The notes: generated by a model not told the origin, from the sequence alone. Counted from the stretch's first letter, positions 35,628 through 49,540 are shown. The stretch: DNA of 64,000 nucleotides from Ascidia mentula (GCA_947561715.1 OX387200.1:10108501-10172500), one strand, 5' to 3'. Translations and numbers: made by a program.

Positions 35628-37093
35628 CCGGATATGATGCAGGCCTAAATGTAGAGTGAGTCGCTTTCGAAGTAAACTGGGCCACAACGTTGGGGAAATT
35701 CTGTCTCGCAAGTCTCATGTAGTACTGTCTAGTTTTTAAGTCGTGGATTAGGCTAACGCAAGAGTCGCGTAGTTCCAGTAAATTTCAATGGATATCTTTA
35801 TACATGCAACCACTTCCATCAATCATTTCAGCAACTTCTTGTCACAAAGAAATCCAACAGAACGCATTTATACCGGAAAAGCAAAGTCTTCGCTTTCTCC
35901 AGAGACAAAAACACGTTGAAATGGAATGGTTTCAGTACTTCTTTCCAATTCGTTTGAAGGTTTTGTGTGCATCGTATGTTGAGGTTCTGAAGACTGCGTT
36001 TCCGCCTCTTCAATTTCCACTACGCTCATTCGCTCGGGTTTATGCAAGTTGTTTACAGATTCCCGAAAATCAAATTTATTTCACCCAATTATTTCACATA
36101 TATTGTTACAAAAATAAACGATTTTATCGTGTTTTTAATTGCAAAAAAAGTCAGGACCGAATTTGTTTAAATTTATTAAAACTTACGTGGGGAAAGTCTG
36201 CGATAGGTCTGGATCGGCAACAATGGGAATTATACTTGGTCTGGGCCAACTTGTCACCAGGTTCGGATCCAACACTTATTGAAGCTCTGTGCTTTTGCAT
36301 ACGACGCCTCGCCTGTTCAGATTCCAACTCTATAGGCTTCTCATTTCCCATTTCAACGTGTCGCTTGGTTTCCATCTTAAGGTCCTCCTGGAAGGCACTT
36401 GTTAAAGTAAACAATGACTTTTATTTTGAATTAAAATTTAAATACAATAAAATTCACAACTAACTGCAACACCAATAAAGCAATCTTCAGTTTAGGGGAA
36501 ATTTGATTTCGCTTCCCTTATAATCTCTTATCTTGTATATTTGCAGGTGCATTGTAGTCTGAAGTTACAGTCGACCATGCACGTGTATAAACCTAGTACA
36601 GCATTTTAAATTCTTGTTTATTCTCCTGCCCCAAACACTCAGTCAAAAAGAAATCGCTCGTCTTTAAATATTTGTTAGCTTAACACAGTTGATTTCAGCT
36701 GGGAGTCTGCAAAACATTTTTAATGCTGGGTCCGCTAATAAATAATAATCCACAAAGTTCAGTTGCTGTTCAACGTTTTTAAGCAAAAGTATTGTTTGCA
36801 AAACTGCCCCATTGGTATAAAACAACAATAAAAAAATGTTATTTAACACCTCTATACCAACCAGCGATCTTTTTTATTCATTTTTATTTTTACCATAAAG
36901 AGACGTTCAGCGATTTCTGAAAGCCGTTTCGTGTACTGTTCCTCATCGGTAAGAATCACACTGCTTCCTGCTGTCTCTTCAACCTGTGCAGCAAGAATGC
37001 GCACAATATCATTTGCCAGGGCAGCCGAAGCTGTTTTTCCAATATCATCACAGCTTGATGTGGTGGGTGAAGCAAGAAATAGAGTCTTATTTT
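35628..37093 (-). pseudogene. AMPD 5' exon relics, unit 2
   Basis: Copies of the first four recognised AMPD exons: 36894-37093, 36187-36387, 35874-36063, 35628-35775. They cannot make AMPD: the second copy is 5 bases shorter than the working exon and shifts frame, the acceptors of the third and fourth are changed (AG to CG, and ACAG to ACTG), and no catalytic exons follow. They were carried along when the receptor locus was duplicated. Confidence 0.85.
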
Positions 37094-37431
37094 CTGAAAA
37101 AAATATCAACTGTTGTGTTATAGTGCCCGTAAAGTAAATGTCAATTTGTTAATTCGTGCTTATTGTAGCATCATAGTGCCTTTTTTACTTTTTGCACCAG
37201 TGCTTTACATTGTAACAATAAAGACTGATTAGTCGTCTAGTTCAGGGATCACTAAGGGCTTCGCGAACCTGCGGGGGTCGCACGGCGAATTTCATGGATT
37301 GCGAAGATTACGGTAACGTGCTATTTCACACGCCACGTATTCGTATGCATTCTTGTATGTTCCCTAAGTTCTAGAAGTTTTCAGTAGACGCCAAAAAGTA
37401 TTAGAGTCTATAGCTCTGGCCTAGTTAACAC

Positions 37432-37580
37432 AGCTATCCACTAATTAACACAGCTACCCACTAATTAACACAGCTATCCACTAGTTACCACAACTATCTA
37501 CTATTTAACACAGCTATTCACCGGTTAACACAGCTATCCACCAGTTAACACAACTATCCACAAGTTAACATAACTTTCCA
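37432..37580. repeat. 20-bp minisatellite, unit 2
   Basis: Same array as at 12256 with point differences and the same copy order, so it was duplicated as a block. Confidence 0.85.
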
Positions 37581-38458
37581 GCTAAAAGGCTAAACTATCC
37601 ACTAAAGGCTAAAAAAGTGAACACCACATAGCACAGATACCACTGTTAGTCTTACAATAAGACCACAAGTCGAGATGAGATAACCTACCGGTTTGAACTT
37701 TTGTTCGAGATAAGCAGTTACCCATGTTTTTAATCAAATATTTTGATAAAAAAATTCAGAATCTTTTCTGTAGCCCAAAACCAATTGTTTGCAAAAAATC
37801 GTTTCTTTCGTCATAGTTACCTAAAGTCAATTGAGGTAGAAATAGGTATTGTGCCAATCAGGCAAGATATGTTCGCACGGTTCCATAATTCCCTACACGA
37901 CTCAACTCAACAAAAATATCAGCACGCTCACTTGGATTCTGAAAGTTAGTTATTACTCGCTCGATCGGTAAAGACTATAGTTTCTCGCTCCCTCGGTTAT
38001 CAGTTCGCCCAGTGGTCACTATGATAGCCGCCTGGCATCGCAACACGTGTTTCTACTTGCTTATACGGCGTCAGATTAGTAGTAGATTTTAAAGAACACT
38101 CCAAGCAAACTTGGAACACTTTGATTGCCAGATCTGAACAATTGCTATGGGTCCGAGAGTAAAGACAATTTAGAATCAGTACAAATTGCGCTCCATTGAC
38201 ATAGTAGACGCCGACAGTCATTCTTGGATAGGCTATATGGGGGCGGAAATGAACCCGAAAAGTTAAGCGAATTTGAGCACTTTATTTTTGTGAAACGGAG
38301 CTTAATCTGAACCTGTTGTTGTTTATCTGACAACCCGAACCGGAATTGAAAGATCAAACAAACCTACTATGGTATGTCGTCACATTCCTTGTCAACATTT
38401 GCAGCATCGTTTGTCAAACAAAACGTTTGAAATCCATAGTCGCTTGCACAATATAATT

Positions 38459-38523
38459 TTACGGGTCTCGAACCTTGCGTTATTAGTACAACGCTCTAAT
38501 CTAACCAACTGAGCTAACCGGCC
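38459..38523 (-). tRNA. tRNA-Ile(AAT)-like sequence, probably dead (unit 2)
   Basis: Copy of the unit 1 sequence with anticodon loop CTAATAA, closer to true tRNA-Ile, but with the same D-arm insertion and unpaired acceptor end. Confidence 0.5.
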
Positions 38524-38765
38524 TCACGTAAAGCCATCTTCTATTTGAGATTGCATTCAGAGAATATATGTGAAGAGGTTTCTTTATGAGAAGTGTTCTC
38601 CTTTCTCAAATAAAATTAATTCCTTTGAAACTGTTTTTCCAACCGCGTGTTCCCTCTTTGAAGTAGTAAGGAAGGCGCAATGGGTGCAGAAGACAAACAG
38701 GATGAAAATGAATGTATACTCGATATTTAAAATAGCATTGAATCCAACGAAACAAACTTCAAATT

Positions 38766-38836
38766 TGCATTGGCCGGGAAACGAACTCGAGCCTCCCGCG
38801 TGGCAGGCGAGAATTCTACCACTGAACTACCAATGC
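38766..38836 (-). tRNA. tRNA-Gly(GCC) (unit 2)
   Basis: Same tRNA as at 13731 with a better T-arm (one A-C mismatch). Acceptor, D and anticodon arms fold normally and length is the usual 71. Could be functional. The unit 3 counterpart has been deleted. Confidence 0.7.
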
Positions 38837-40092
38837 TAAGCTTTCAAAACCGGGAAAGCCAGGAACCCTGAAACTTTTGGAAATTCCTCTACCCGGGATT
38901 GGAGCAGGGACGTTTAAATCTTCAATCTAAGGTTTTCCTGCAACTACAGATTTTCTCACATTACATCGAAACTACTCATGCGTATTACATGGTTATTCAT
39001 GCTGAACGTTAATCGTAACTAATAGAGATCAGTATAGTGGCCTACCGTATGTGTGCAACATATAAACAAATCAGGGATTTAAATGGAATCGAAAACGGTT
39101 ATTAATCTACAAATAGAATTAAATAGCTTTTGAAAAGTATTCCACAAATGCAAAGCGATATGAAAAGTTTCTTGCTGTCTGTGTAGTTGCACATTGACCA
39201 CTCTCTGGTCGGCTGAACAACAAGACTATTTATTCCACTTTGTGGTCACTTTGCAGTCGACATCGATCTGTAATGTACTAAACTTGTTGTGAACTACCAT
39301 GCATCTCATCGTTATTGCCTCATGAGTACATAAAATAAAATTTTATACTGACCGTGACTAAAATATTTTTTTTACCGCACTGGTATTTGAACCCATATCA
39401 GGTTTGGCTTATTTCTCATAAATAACGACAATAGAATAGAATTTCTCGCTACAGCGAATATACAAACGGTGCGTGGTATTTATCGACTGATATGCAAATT
39501 TATGACGCCATTAAAAATTCGAATTCGACCGAATAAGGGTTGCAGGTATTCGGATTAGTAAAATCCCATTCTTTTTAGGGTAAGGTGATCTCTGATATTT
39601 ATAAATGAACATGTTTTCTCCCGCTAATGTTATCTCTTCCCGAATTGTCAGTGGAGCAAAATGTAATTTTAGCTCAAATATATTCAGCAGCAAATCCATC
39701 AATAGAGAACAAAAATGTTGATTTTTCTACAGTTGGAAACTGTGACGTTTATTTCGCATACGCAAGCATTTTGATATTTCTTACAATAATCATTCGTAGC
39801 GTTTTTGACTTTTTTCATTTCATGGAAAGCAACCAGTAAGAATAAACACAAGACTATGAACAGAATCAATTGAAAATAATCAATACGAGGAAATACAGTG
39901 CATGGCGTCATATGTGACGTCAATAGTGCTTTAAAGCAGTTTTAAGTGGTTCTGCAACTCCAGAACCTGCAAATGTTTGTGACTAAAACAATGATTGCAT
40001 TCTGCGATGTCATCTATCCACGTTTTTACATTGTTCGGTGACGCCAGGTTGATTTGAGGGCAAGGAGATCACGTGATAACGATATACTGATA

Positions 40093-43000
40093 TCAGATTA
40101 TTATTTCGTAATGTCCCTCGTCCTCCGGTAGAGCTGCAGGACCAGCCCTGAGGTTCAGATAAACACTTTCGACAGCAGAGAACTCGGCTTCTCGTCCAGG
40201 TGGTAATCGACGTTGATCATTTACGCTGCAACAAGGGTTACGTCATCACTCGAACACAAGCGAAACATGATTACAAAGATTTAATCCTCACTACATGGGT
40301 TGTGTTTTTGGGGTCTCGACTGTTGCAACCATCTCCGTTCCTTCGGGTTTCGCGACTGCACAAAAACATATAGGTCGTGAAATGAGGAAGAAAGTGGCGT
40401 ATTTTCTTTGCATAGTCGCGTCGATTCGAACAAGTTACAATCCTTGCATGCTGTGAGGGTGGATATGAGCAACTTAAACGCTGGGAAAAAGGGAGCCTGG
40501 CACAGTGCTTGCAGCAATATGGTATCGGTGAGGAAATGCCGTCATATCTACCGACAACAATAGAACGTGGACAAGAAACCGAAATATCAAGATAAGATTT
40601 CGCAAATATAATCGCCAAGCTCAATTGTTTATTCTCCGGTGATTTCTAATAGGCGCAACAGAAGCGAACCCAGCGATTAAAACTACAATCATACGTAAGT
40701 TAAATACTTACTTCTTCTGGAGGCTGCAAGGCGATGACGTCGAACACCAACAATCACACCCGCTACTATTATAACAACACACACAACCAACACTATTGGT
40801 AGAATGATAACAAGTATAGAATGTAATTTATTTTTGTCAGGGGAATTGTTTACAAAAGTTGGTGATTCGTATTTTAGTGTCAGCTCTATTGTGTGCGCAG
40901 CATTAAACGGAGGTCCGGAGATGATTTTATTGGACGTGAGGTTCGAAGTTACCACCACGTTTTTCGTGGTTGTTCCTCCTGTAATAAAATCGATTTCTTA
41001 ACAAGTGGCATTTGACATAGTGTGAGTGCAACATTTGTGAGGCAGTTACAGTTTGTTTAAAAATTATAAAATTGTTTTATATGAGTTAACTTTTAACCAA
41101 TAATGACTCATATTATTGCCTTGTCTGCTGTCTGAAATCTCATCAAAATAAGTGATGACAAAAAAAAATTGGTTACTGGGCTATACTAATAAGTTCAATG
41201 GTTCTGAGGAACTTTTCAGTTTTCCAGCGTGTTTTACCACAAAAAAATAGGCCTTTATAACGTGCTTTGAAATTAAAGTAGTGTCTCGTGATGGGACAAA
41301 TACATAAATGTTTGCTTCGAACAAACCTGGCTTGGTAACTTGCACTTTACCATTTCCTGCTGTTGGTGGATTCGATGTGAATCCCAAGCTGACAAATGTT
41401 TCCTGGTGCAAGGTGACACTTTTTCGAATTACTTTGTCATGAATTATGGGCGGATCTGCAAGGAATGATAAGAATTTTAAAAGATCCCGAAACCAAGTTT
41501 CGTGACAAGTATTACTTTGAACAGTATTTTGAACAGGGTTCGTTTTTTCTGTACGGTCATGATACGGAGCAATAATCAATATGATAAACACCAGACATTA
41601 ATCAAACACAAAGCGAGGAAGTTACGATAAAACAAACCCAATTTATGAAACGAGCTTTCTATAAAAAAAATGCGAAACCGAAAATGAGTAATTTGGAAAC
41701 AACCCAGAGAATCTCCACACAACAATGGTGATATCCTAAAAATAGTTCTGCCCACAATACTTGGTTGCGAAAGCGATTTTTTTGATTGATACTGTTCAAG
41801 GGTGACGAGTTTCCTTACATTGAACGTCAAGTTTCACATATCTTGATGTCGATTGTTTGTGTTCCTTGGAGTTTTGGTAACACGACACCAAGGTACCGTG
41901 GTCTGAAGCCGTCACTTGAATGAACGCAAATGCGAACTGAAACGAAATGTATAATTTACTTAATTTATTTAAACTTTGTTCTGAAATCAGTTCACATTTG
42001 TGCATAAGTTAGTAACATAGGTTTAATCTAAATCATAAACATACTTCTTTGCCCCAATACACTTGGTTGCCCACGCTTATATAAACAGAATTCATGTCAT
42101 CGCTCAATTTCTTGCAATAAAACAGAGCTTTTCCCTCGATCAACGTAGTTGTGTTGGATGAGTTGATATCCACAAACAAACCTGTAAAATTCCCCATTAA
42201 TTAAAAGAAAATGCTAATTATCAAATATTCGGCAATCCCAAATATATTAAAGTCACCTTTCCAACACGATTCATTGTTCAATCCGGCAGTCGCCTGGTTT
42301 TTGTAAAACCAGTTTTTCTGGTTTGCTGGTTGAACAATCGTGAGATTTGGGAGATGTAGGCAATCTATAATGTAAGAAAAATGTCAATATCTTATTCGTG
42401 CATTTTGCGAACTAGGCAACCACCAATAGGGCGGACCATAATGGGTCGCATAATTTGCCTGGTGATTACGCATCGAGGTTGACATTTCCAATTGGTTCGT
42501 TAAAACATTGTTATCTACCATAGCAATTTAATACACAACGATTTGGCGAACCAAGGTAACCTTCGCGTGCTGTCGATCATGATATGTCTTTATATGTAAA
42601 TTCAACACGGCGATTATGCCGACAGCTCAGATAGTTGATGTTTCCGAATTAAAGATCAACTAACTGAGCTGTCTGCATGATGGTTGTATTAAACTTTTTT
42701 TTTGGTAGCAGTAAGTGGTTCAATGGCAGTAAAAGAAACTGAAACTTGCCTATGGCGCCAAATAAGCTTACATGTGGCCTACTGAAGGCCAACTGACACA
42801 TAGGCATCAGTGCATTCGTCCGAAATATTATTTACGGGCATCAAACAACTCACTTTCATCAGAATTTCCTTGACTCCTTATCGTTGCATCGTTGTAACGA
42901 CAAAAGGCAATTTCGCGAAAACTGCTGCCAAATAGTTCCGAAGACAGTATTGTTACATTTGGCGTTTTATCCACGTCCACTCTCATATCGTTGCTTGGAG

Positions 43001-46000
43001 TTTTAAAAGTAACATTAGGACAGAAACTTGCCACGACCTTGCTTACATTTAAGTTTTTTGCAATCAAATATAATTTTAGCTCGTCAGGTTCGCATCCACG
43101 ATACGACAGAGTGGAGGAAACCGTGCTGTTCAGGACCCCCCCAGCCCATGAAGAAGTCGTATTGATGAAACTTTCATTTGACTTGAAATCAGTCCAACAT
43201 TTTACTGCAAAAGCATATTATGTCATATATAAGGTCAAGAAATTTTGGGCACGGCATTAAATACCATCCACAACTTGACGCAAACTGTTTAGGATTACAT
43301 TATGAACTCAGGGTTTGACGTTATTGCACAATTTAATGCTGCAGTGTATATATTGCAAAAACACGTAGAGAAATGAAACAGCTCAAAACCAAGTTACAGT
43401 GGTAGCAACCCAACCAAATATACCTCAGAAATATTAACTTCATCATCATCTAATATTCGTATTCCTACCTGCTTTGTATCCAATGGAGAAACCTGGGTTT
43501 GTTCCAACGGAAGAAGTAAATCTATATGAAGTAAACGTAAGTCGAACTGCATTGTTAGGTGATGTGAAATTGAAACCAGGTTGCAGATTTCCATGATAAT
43601 AATCCAACCGCGTTTTTAAGTCCTTGTCGTAAACCTGTTATTATTTTTAATTTATGTTTAGTACACAAAAGATAAAAATGCAGTAGGTAAAATATTCAAA
43701 GCAACACTCTTAGATGAAAACGTTACGTGCTTTAGGGTGGACATAATTAAAACAACTGCTGACAACAAAAGTAAACACATAACTAAAAAAATATTCCAGT
43801 TACTTTTATCTAACCTGCAGTTTGTCACCACGAGACTTAGTTGAAAACGAAACAACCTCGAACAAGATCACATGATTTGTTGGTGCTTCGATAAACCACT
43901 CGCAATCTTCAAGATATTTATATTTACCAGGCCAACCTGGTGACGTCAAATGTTTCGTTACATCAACGTATGCTATGCGGTTTCTTTCGCCGCATCGATG
44001 CAAAGGTGTATACAAACCTGATGCAACTGCAAGAAAACAATAAATACTTCACTTTGTAATCATGTTGTGTTTTAGTGATAAATTCGGCTACAACCAACAT
44101 TGGTCTTCCTACCTGCTTTATATTCAATGGAGAAACCTGGGTGTGCCCTATAACTATGCGAAGTAAATGTAAGTCGAACTACATTGTTGGGTGATGTGAA
44201 ATTAAATGGTTGCAAAATTCCACAATAATAATCCAACCGTGTTTTCCCGTCCTTGTCGTAAACCTGTTATTGTTATGAGGTCATCATTAGTACATGACAG
44301 TTAAAAAAACAAGAAAACCAAAATACGTAAAATTCTTTGTTGAAAACGCTACAGGCTCCTCTTTAAGATAGGCCTCGTTAAAACAACTGTTCAATGATAA
44401 AAAAAGTACACACAAAAAAAGGCTATTTTAATCTAACCTGCAGTTGATCATTATAGCAACCAGTTGAAAACGAAACAACCTCGAACAAGATCACGTAATA
44501 TGTTGGAGCTTCGATAAACCACTCACAGTCTTCATTGTAGTTATAGTTACCAGGCCAACCTGGTGAGGTCAGACGTTTCGTCACACCGACGTTTGCTGTG
44601 TGGTTTCTTTCTCCGCAACTACAACCTGGTTGAAGTGTTGTGTATACACCAGGAAGTGCTGAAACTAGTTTAAATTCCGAGATTGGAATTTGACAGGAAA
44701 TGGTTTGTTTTACAATAGGGTTGGAAACTGATGTCCACCAACCAGCTTTGAAGCTAAGCATGAAGCCTTCTTGGGTTCCCATGCGGCTAGATGTAAACCT
44801 CAATCGCGCAACATGTTTTAATGACGTAAAGTTGAAACGCGGCAATTTTCCTGAAAACTTCACAATTGGATATGGACCACTGTCATTGTAAATCTGTCAA
44901 TGAAATTGATTATTTCCATTCGCATTCTTCATAAAACATATAGAGCATTCTAAATACAAATATAGACTATGAAATCGGAACTAGAGGATTGTACTAATTA
45001 GCTCAAAAACAAGAAAAAATATTAGAAGTGATTTTTCTTTAATCAAAACAATGTAGGACTTCGACGTGTTTTGTTATAGTCCTGGTAAGTACGCGTTTCA
45101 CCACATTTAAAAAAAATCTAACCTTCAGATAATCGCAACATGGGTGGGTTGAAAACGAAATAACTTCGAACAAGATCACGTGGTTTATGGGAGCTTCGAT
45201 AAACCACTCGCATTCTTCGTGGTATTTATAGTTACCAAGCCAACCCGGTGACGTCAAACGTTTCGTCACATCAAAGTATGCTGTGCGGTTTCTTTCGCCG
45301 CATCGGTTTTGCAAAGGTGGATACAAACCAGGCAAAACTACAAAAAAATAATAAATATTTCACTTTGTAAACATGTTGGCTTTTAGTGATAACATGTGAA
45401 ACAACTAACATTGGTCGCGAACCTGCTTTATATTCAATGTTGAAACCTGGGCCTGTTATATAAGTCTCTGAAGTAAACGTAAGTCGAAAAACATTGTTTG
45501 GTGATGTGAAATAGAATGGTGAGAGATTTCCATAATAATAATCCAACCGCGTATTCCCGTCCTTGTCGTAAACCTGTTATTGATTGGAATTAAGATTTGA
45601 TAAACCACGGATAAAAATGTAACAAGTAAAAATAACATAAGCAATAGTCTTTGTTAAAAAAACCTTATGTGGTTTAGTTTAGGATTGGCCCAGATAAAAA
45701 CAACTATAACACAATCATAATAAAAGTAAAAACAAAACTTCATGTTTTTCCCGGTTCTTTTCATCTAACCTGTAGTTGATTCTCATAAAAACGTGTTGCA
45801 AACAAAACAAACTTGAACAAGATCACGTGATTTGTGGGAGCTTCGACAAACCACTCGCAGTATTCATTGTATTTGAAGTTACCAGGCCAACCAGGTGACG
45901 TCAGACGTTGCATCACACCGACGTTTGCTGTGCGGTTTCTTTCGCCGCAACGGTTTTGCAAAGGTGGATACAAACCGGTTAAAACTAGAAGAAATCAATT

Positions 46001-47676
46001 AATATTTCACTTAGTAATGTTTTGTCTTAGTGAGTACTTATGAAACAAGCAGTATTGGTATTCCTACCTGCTTTATATTCAATTAAGAAACCTGGGTTTG
46101 TTTTAAATCTATATGAAGTAAACGTAAGTCGAACTACATTGTTGGGTGATGTAAAATTCAAACCAGGTGGCAAATTTCCATCAAAAAAATCCAACCGCGT
46201 TTCATCATCCTTGTCGTAAACCTGTTATTGTTATGAGTTCATCTTTAGTACACGTTAGATAAAAATGCAACGAGAAAAAAACGAAAGCAACTATGATAAT
46301 ATAAGGGATTACAAAACTAAATAATTCTTCCGGTTCTTTTCATCTAACCTGCAGTTTGTCGTTTCTGTAATAAATTGAAAACGAAACCACTTTGAACAAG
46401 ATCACGTGATTTGTAGGTGCTTCGATAAACCACTCGCATTCTTCATTGTTTTTGTAATTACCAGGCCAACCTGGAGACGTCAGATTTTTCGTCACATCAA
46501 CGTTTGCTGTGCGGTTTCTATCACCGCATCGGTTTTGCAAAGGTGGATGCAAACCTGATGCAACTGCAAGAAAACAAGAAATATTTCACTCAAACATGCT
46601 GTGTTTTAGTAAATAATTATGCAACAACCAACATTGGTCTTCCTACCTGCTTTATATTCAATGGAAAAACCTGGGTATGTTTCATAAATATCTGAAGTAA
46701 ATCTAAGTCGAACTACATTGTTGGGTGATGTGAAATTGAATGGTGACAGCTTTCCATAAAAATAATCCAACCGCGTTTGTCTGTCCTTGTCGTAAACCTG
46801 TTATTGTTTTGATTTCATCTTTAGTACACGACAGATTAAAATGCAACAAGAAAAAAATCAAAAGCAACTATGATAATAAAAGTAATTACAAAAGTACATA
46901 ATTTTTTTCCGTTTTTTTAATCTAACCTGTAGTTTATCCTCAAAATCAACAGTTGAAAACGAAACCACTTTGAACAAGATCACGTGATTTGTGGGTGCTT
47001 CGATAAACCACTCGCAATCTTCATTGTTTTTGTAATAACCAGGCCAACCGGGAGACATCAGATTTTTCATCACATCAACGTATGCTGTGCGGTTTCTTTC
47101 GCCGCATCGGTTTTGCAAAGGTGGATACAAACCAGAAAAAACTAAAAGAAAACAATTATTGTTTCACTAAAACATGTTTAGTGATAAAATCCGAAATATG
47201 CAGCATTGGTCGTCTTACCTGCTTTATATTCAATGGAGAAACCTGGGTTTGATCGAATAAAACGTGAAGTAAACGTAAGTCGAACTACATTGTTCGGTGA
47301 TGTGAAATCGAATGGTGACAGAATTCCATAATAATAGTCCAACCGTGTTTTCCCGTCCTTGTCGTAAACCTGTTATTGTTTGGAGTTCATCATTAGTACA
47401 AGACAGATAAAAATGCAACAAGAAAAAAACAAAAGCAATTTTGATTAAAAAGTTTACATATAACCTGCAGTTTGTCCCATATTTCTGTTGAAAACGAAAC
47501 CACTCGGAACAAGATCATTTGATTTTTGGGTGCTTCGATAAACCACTCGCAGTTTTCATTGTTTTTACAGTTACCATACCAACCTGCTGACGTCAGACGT
47601 TTTGTCACACCAAAGTTTGCTGTGCGGTTTCTTTCGCCGCATCGATTTTGCAAAGGTCGATATAAACCAGATAGAA
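40093..47676 (-). CDS. CUB7-X-Ig2-TM receptor with ITIM-like tail, unit 2
   Basis: Most complete copy. CUB exons: 47465-47676/47219-47369, 46927-47141/46647-46797, 46349-46563/46068-46221, 45770-45984/45423-45573, 45123-45337, fused 44438-44893, 44113-44263, 43815-44026/43469-43634. X 42854-43204. Ig-like 1: 42257-42364, 42045-42181, 41819-41936. Ig-like 2: 41327-41455 and part of 40712-40978, which also holds the helix ILPIVLVVCVVIIVAG and a basic stop-transfer RRHR. Tail: 40292-40355, 40093-40225. All exons are open and in phase, giving about 1,320 residues without a start exon. Ig 1 has both cysteines; Ig 2 lacks them. Tail motifs: MYVND (YxN, Grb2-SH2 type), SVYLNL (fits ITIM), HYEII (YxxI). 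Inferred role: adhesion or recognition receptor with inhibitory-type signalling. Exon joins rest on splice-site reading, not transcripts. Confidence 0.82.
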
Positions 47677-48165
47677 CTAGAAGAAGAAAGTCAATATTTA
47701 CTCAATAAACATGTTGTGTTTTTTTTTCAGAAGCAACCAACATTCGCTGCAACGAGTTACCCGACCTGCAAGTATTAAAAACTTACAGTTTGGTGAATTT
47801 TTCTCATAAATGTGACAAAGTTTTAAAGTGAAAAGTACGTGAGCTCTCATTTGTCAACATAATAAAGTTATACATTTATAATATAAATGCACGCTTCGTT
47901 ATTTGTTGACAATTGTATTGAAACGAAAATTATTTTTTGAGTTTATTGTTGTTTGTGTCCTAAATATTACACGAACCTGGAGAGCAAACCTGAAATAATC
48001 CCAACACAACAAATTGCAGAAGAATTGTTCGAATCATTACCAGATATTCCCTGGCTGCATCGGCAGTATATACATGTAATTTATTATCGTATTTTCTTCT
48101 TTGGCTTAAAAGAAAACTTTCGGTTAGTTTTAAAGTTATACCAACCATTCGCAAAAAAGACTTAC

Positions 48166-48680
48166 CATCAGACAAATCACAATCCAAGGTAATGTTTTTA
48201 TGAACCCGATATTCACGACGTGATATATGTTGCGCAACAACAATCGAAACACTGCAAGGAGGCTTTCGACCTATATGCAACAAAATAGCTGTGCAAGCGA
48301 CAAACCAATGGCAGCGACCAAAATAATCAAAAGTTAGCAGTCTTTGAAGCCAGTTCAGTGGAGACGTTTTATAGATGGAGAAGCGATGACATCATATCCG
48401 TTATTGCATTCTCCCTTTTTCTAATGCCGATGGCACCTCTAAGGTTTTTACCTACCTCACCCCGATTAAACAGTTTATTATCAGGCTGTGGGAATAAATC
48501 CCAAGCCGGCGAATAGCTTGTAGAGTCTCAGTAATAATAGCAGTGTAACAGTAATACGATGAAACAAGTAGAATCGAATGGAATCAAATAGAATGAATTT
48601 ACCGGTCTAAACTGGGCTTTTTAAAGCTCTCCAAACTGAGAGCTGATTGGTCAAAAATCGCACGTGATATCACGAACCGC
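48166..48680 (-). promoter_or_regulatory. Candidate promoter and first exon, unit 2 receptor gene
   Basis: Duplicate of 30282-30800: donor after 48166 in phase 1, TATA-like and CCAAT elements and the CGTGATATCACG palindrome. The exon again has no ATG. One change turns the alternative hydrophobic frame from IIS to IIL. Confidence 0.38.
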
Positions 48681-48883
48681 TCGAAGTAATATAATACAAG
48701 AACATAGATGTGATGTGACCTAAGCATAGGAGAACATTTTATGTGGCAAACAGGATGTTAAATGAATCACTTTACTCGAGAACATTCGATGGTTAAATCA
48801 TTTGGGTCACATTATGGGATTATGCAGTACATGTGCAAAGCTGCACGCAAAACATTACGCAATTCAAGCACTGGTTTCTGTGA

Positions 48884-49527
48884 TCATAAGGTTCACAGGC
48901 TTCGCAGCCAAGGCATTGCAGCCAAGCTGGATCAGCCACTTTTCCCGACCAGTCGGAGCGAGATCTGAAAAATCAAGCTCCCGGTGAGGTTTGAACTCAC
49001 GACCCTGGGCTAACCAGGCCCAACGCTCTACCAACTGAGCTACAGGAGCTCACTGGCTTCACGGGGTATATTGTGGCCAAGGTACACTGGTGCGCAAGCG
49101 CACAACTTGTCAGGCGACCTTCACATGCGTAGAGGATCTCCACCACCGTAATCAGACAACGCAGAAGTAATGCCATACTTACGCATAGCAAGGCGGGATC
49201 ACCCCACTGCGCAGGCCCTTTATATTTGGCGATCACAGCTCTAATATTCTGATCATAAGGTTCACAGGATTCGCAGCCAAGGCATTGCAGCCAAGCTGGA
49301 TCAGCCACTTTTTCCGACAAGTCGGATCGAGATCTGAAAAATCAAGCTCCCGGTGAGGTTTGAACTCACGACCCTGGGCTAACCAGGCTGATCCAGCTTG
49401 GCTGCAATGCCTTGGCTGCGAAGCCTGTGAACCTTATGATCAGAATATTAGAGCTTTGATCGCCAAATATAAAGGGCCTGCGCAGTGGGGCGATCCCGCC
49501 TTGCTATGCGTAAGCATGGCATTACTT
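48884..49527. mobile_element. tRNA-bearing fold-back insert, unit 2 copy
   Basis: Same insert as 31001-31644, flanked by exact CTGGTTTCTGTGA repeats (48871-48883, 49528-49540). tRNA-like at 48977-49049 (minus). Confidence 0.65.
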
Positions 49528-49540
49528 CTGGTTTCTGTGA

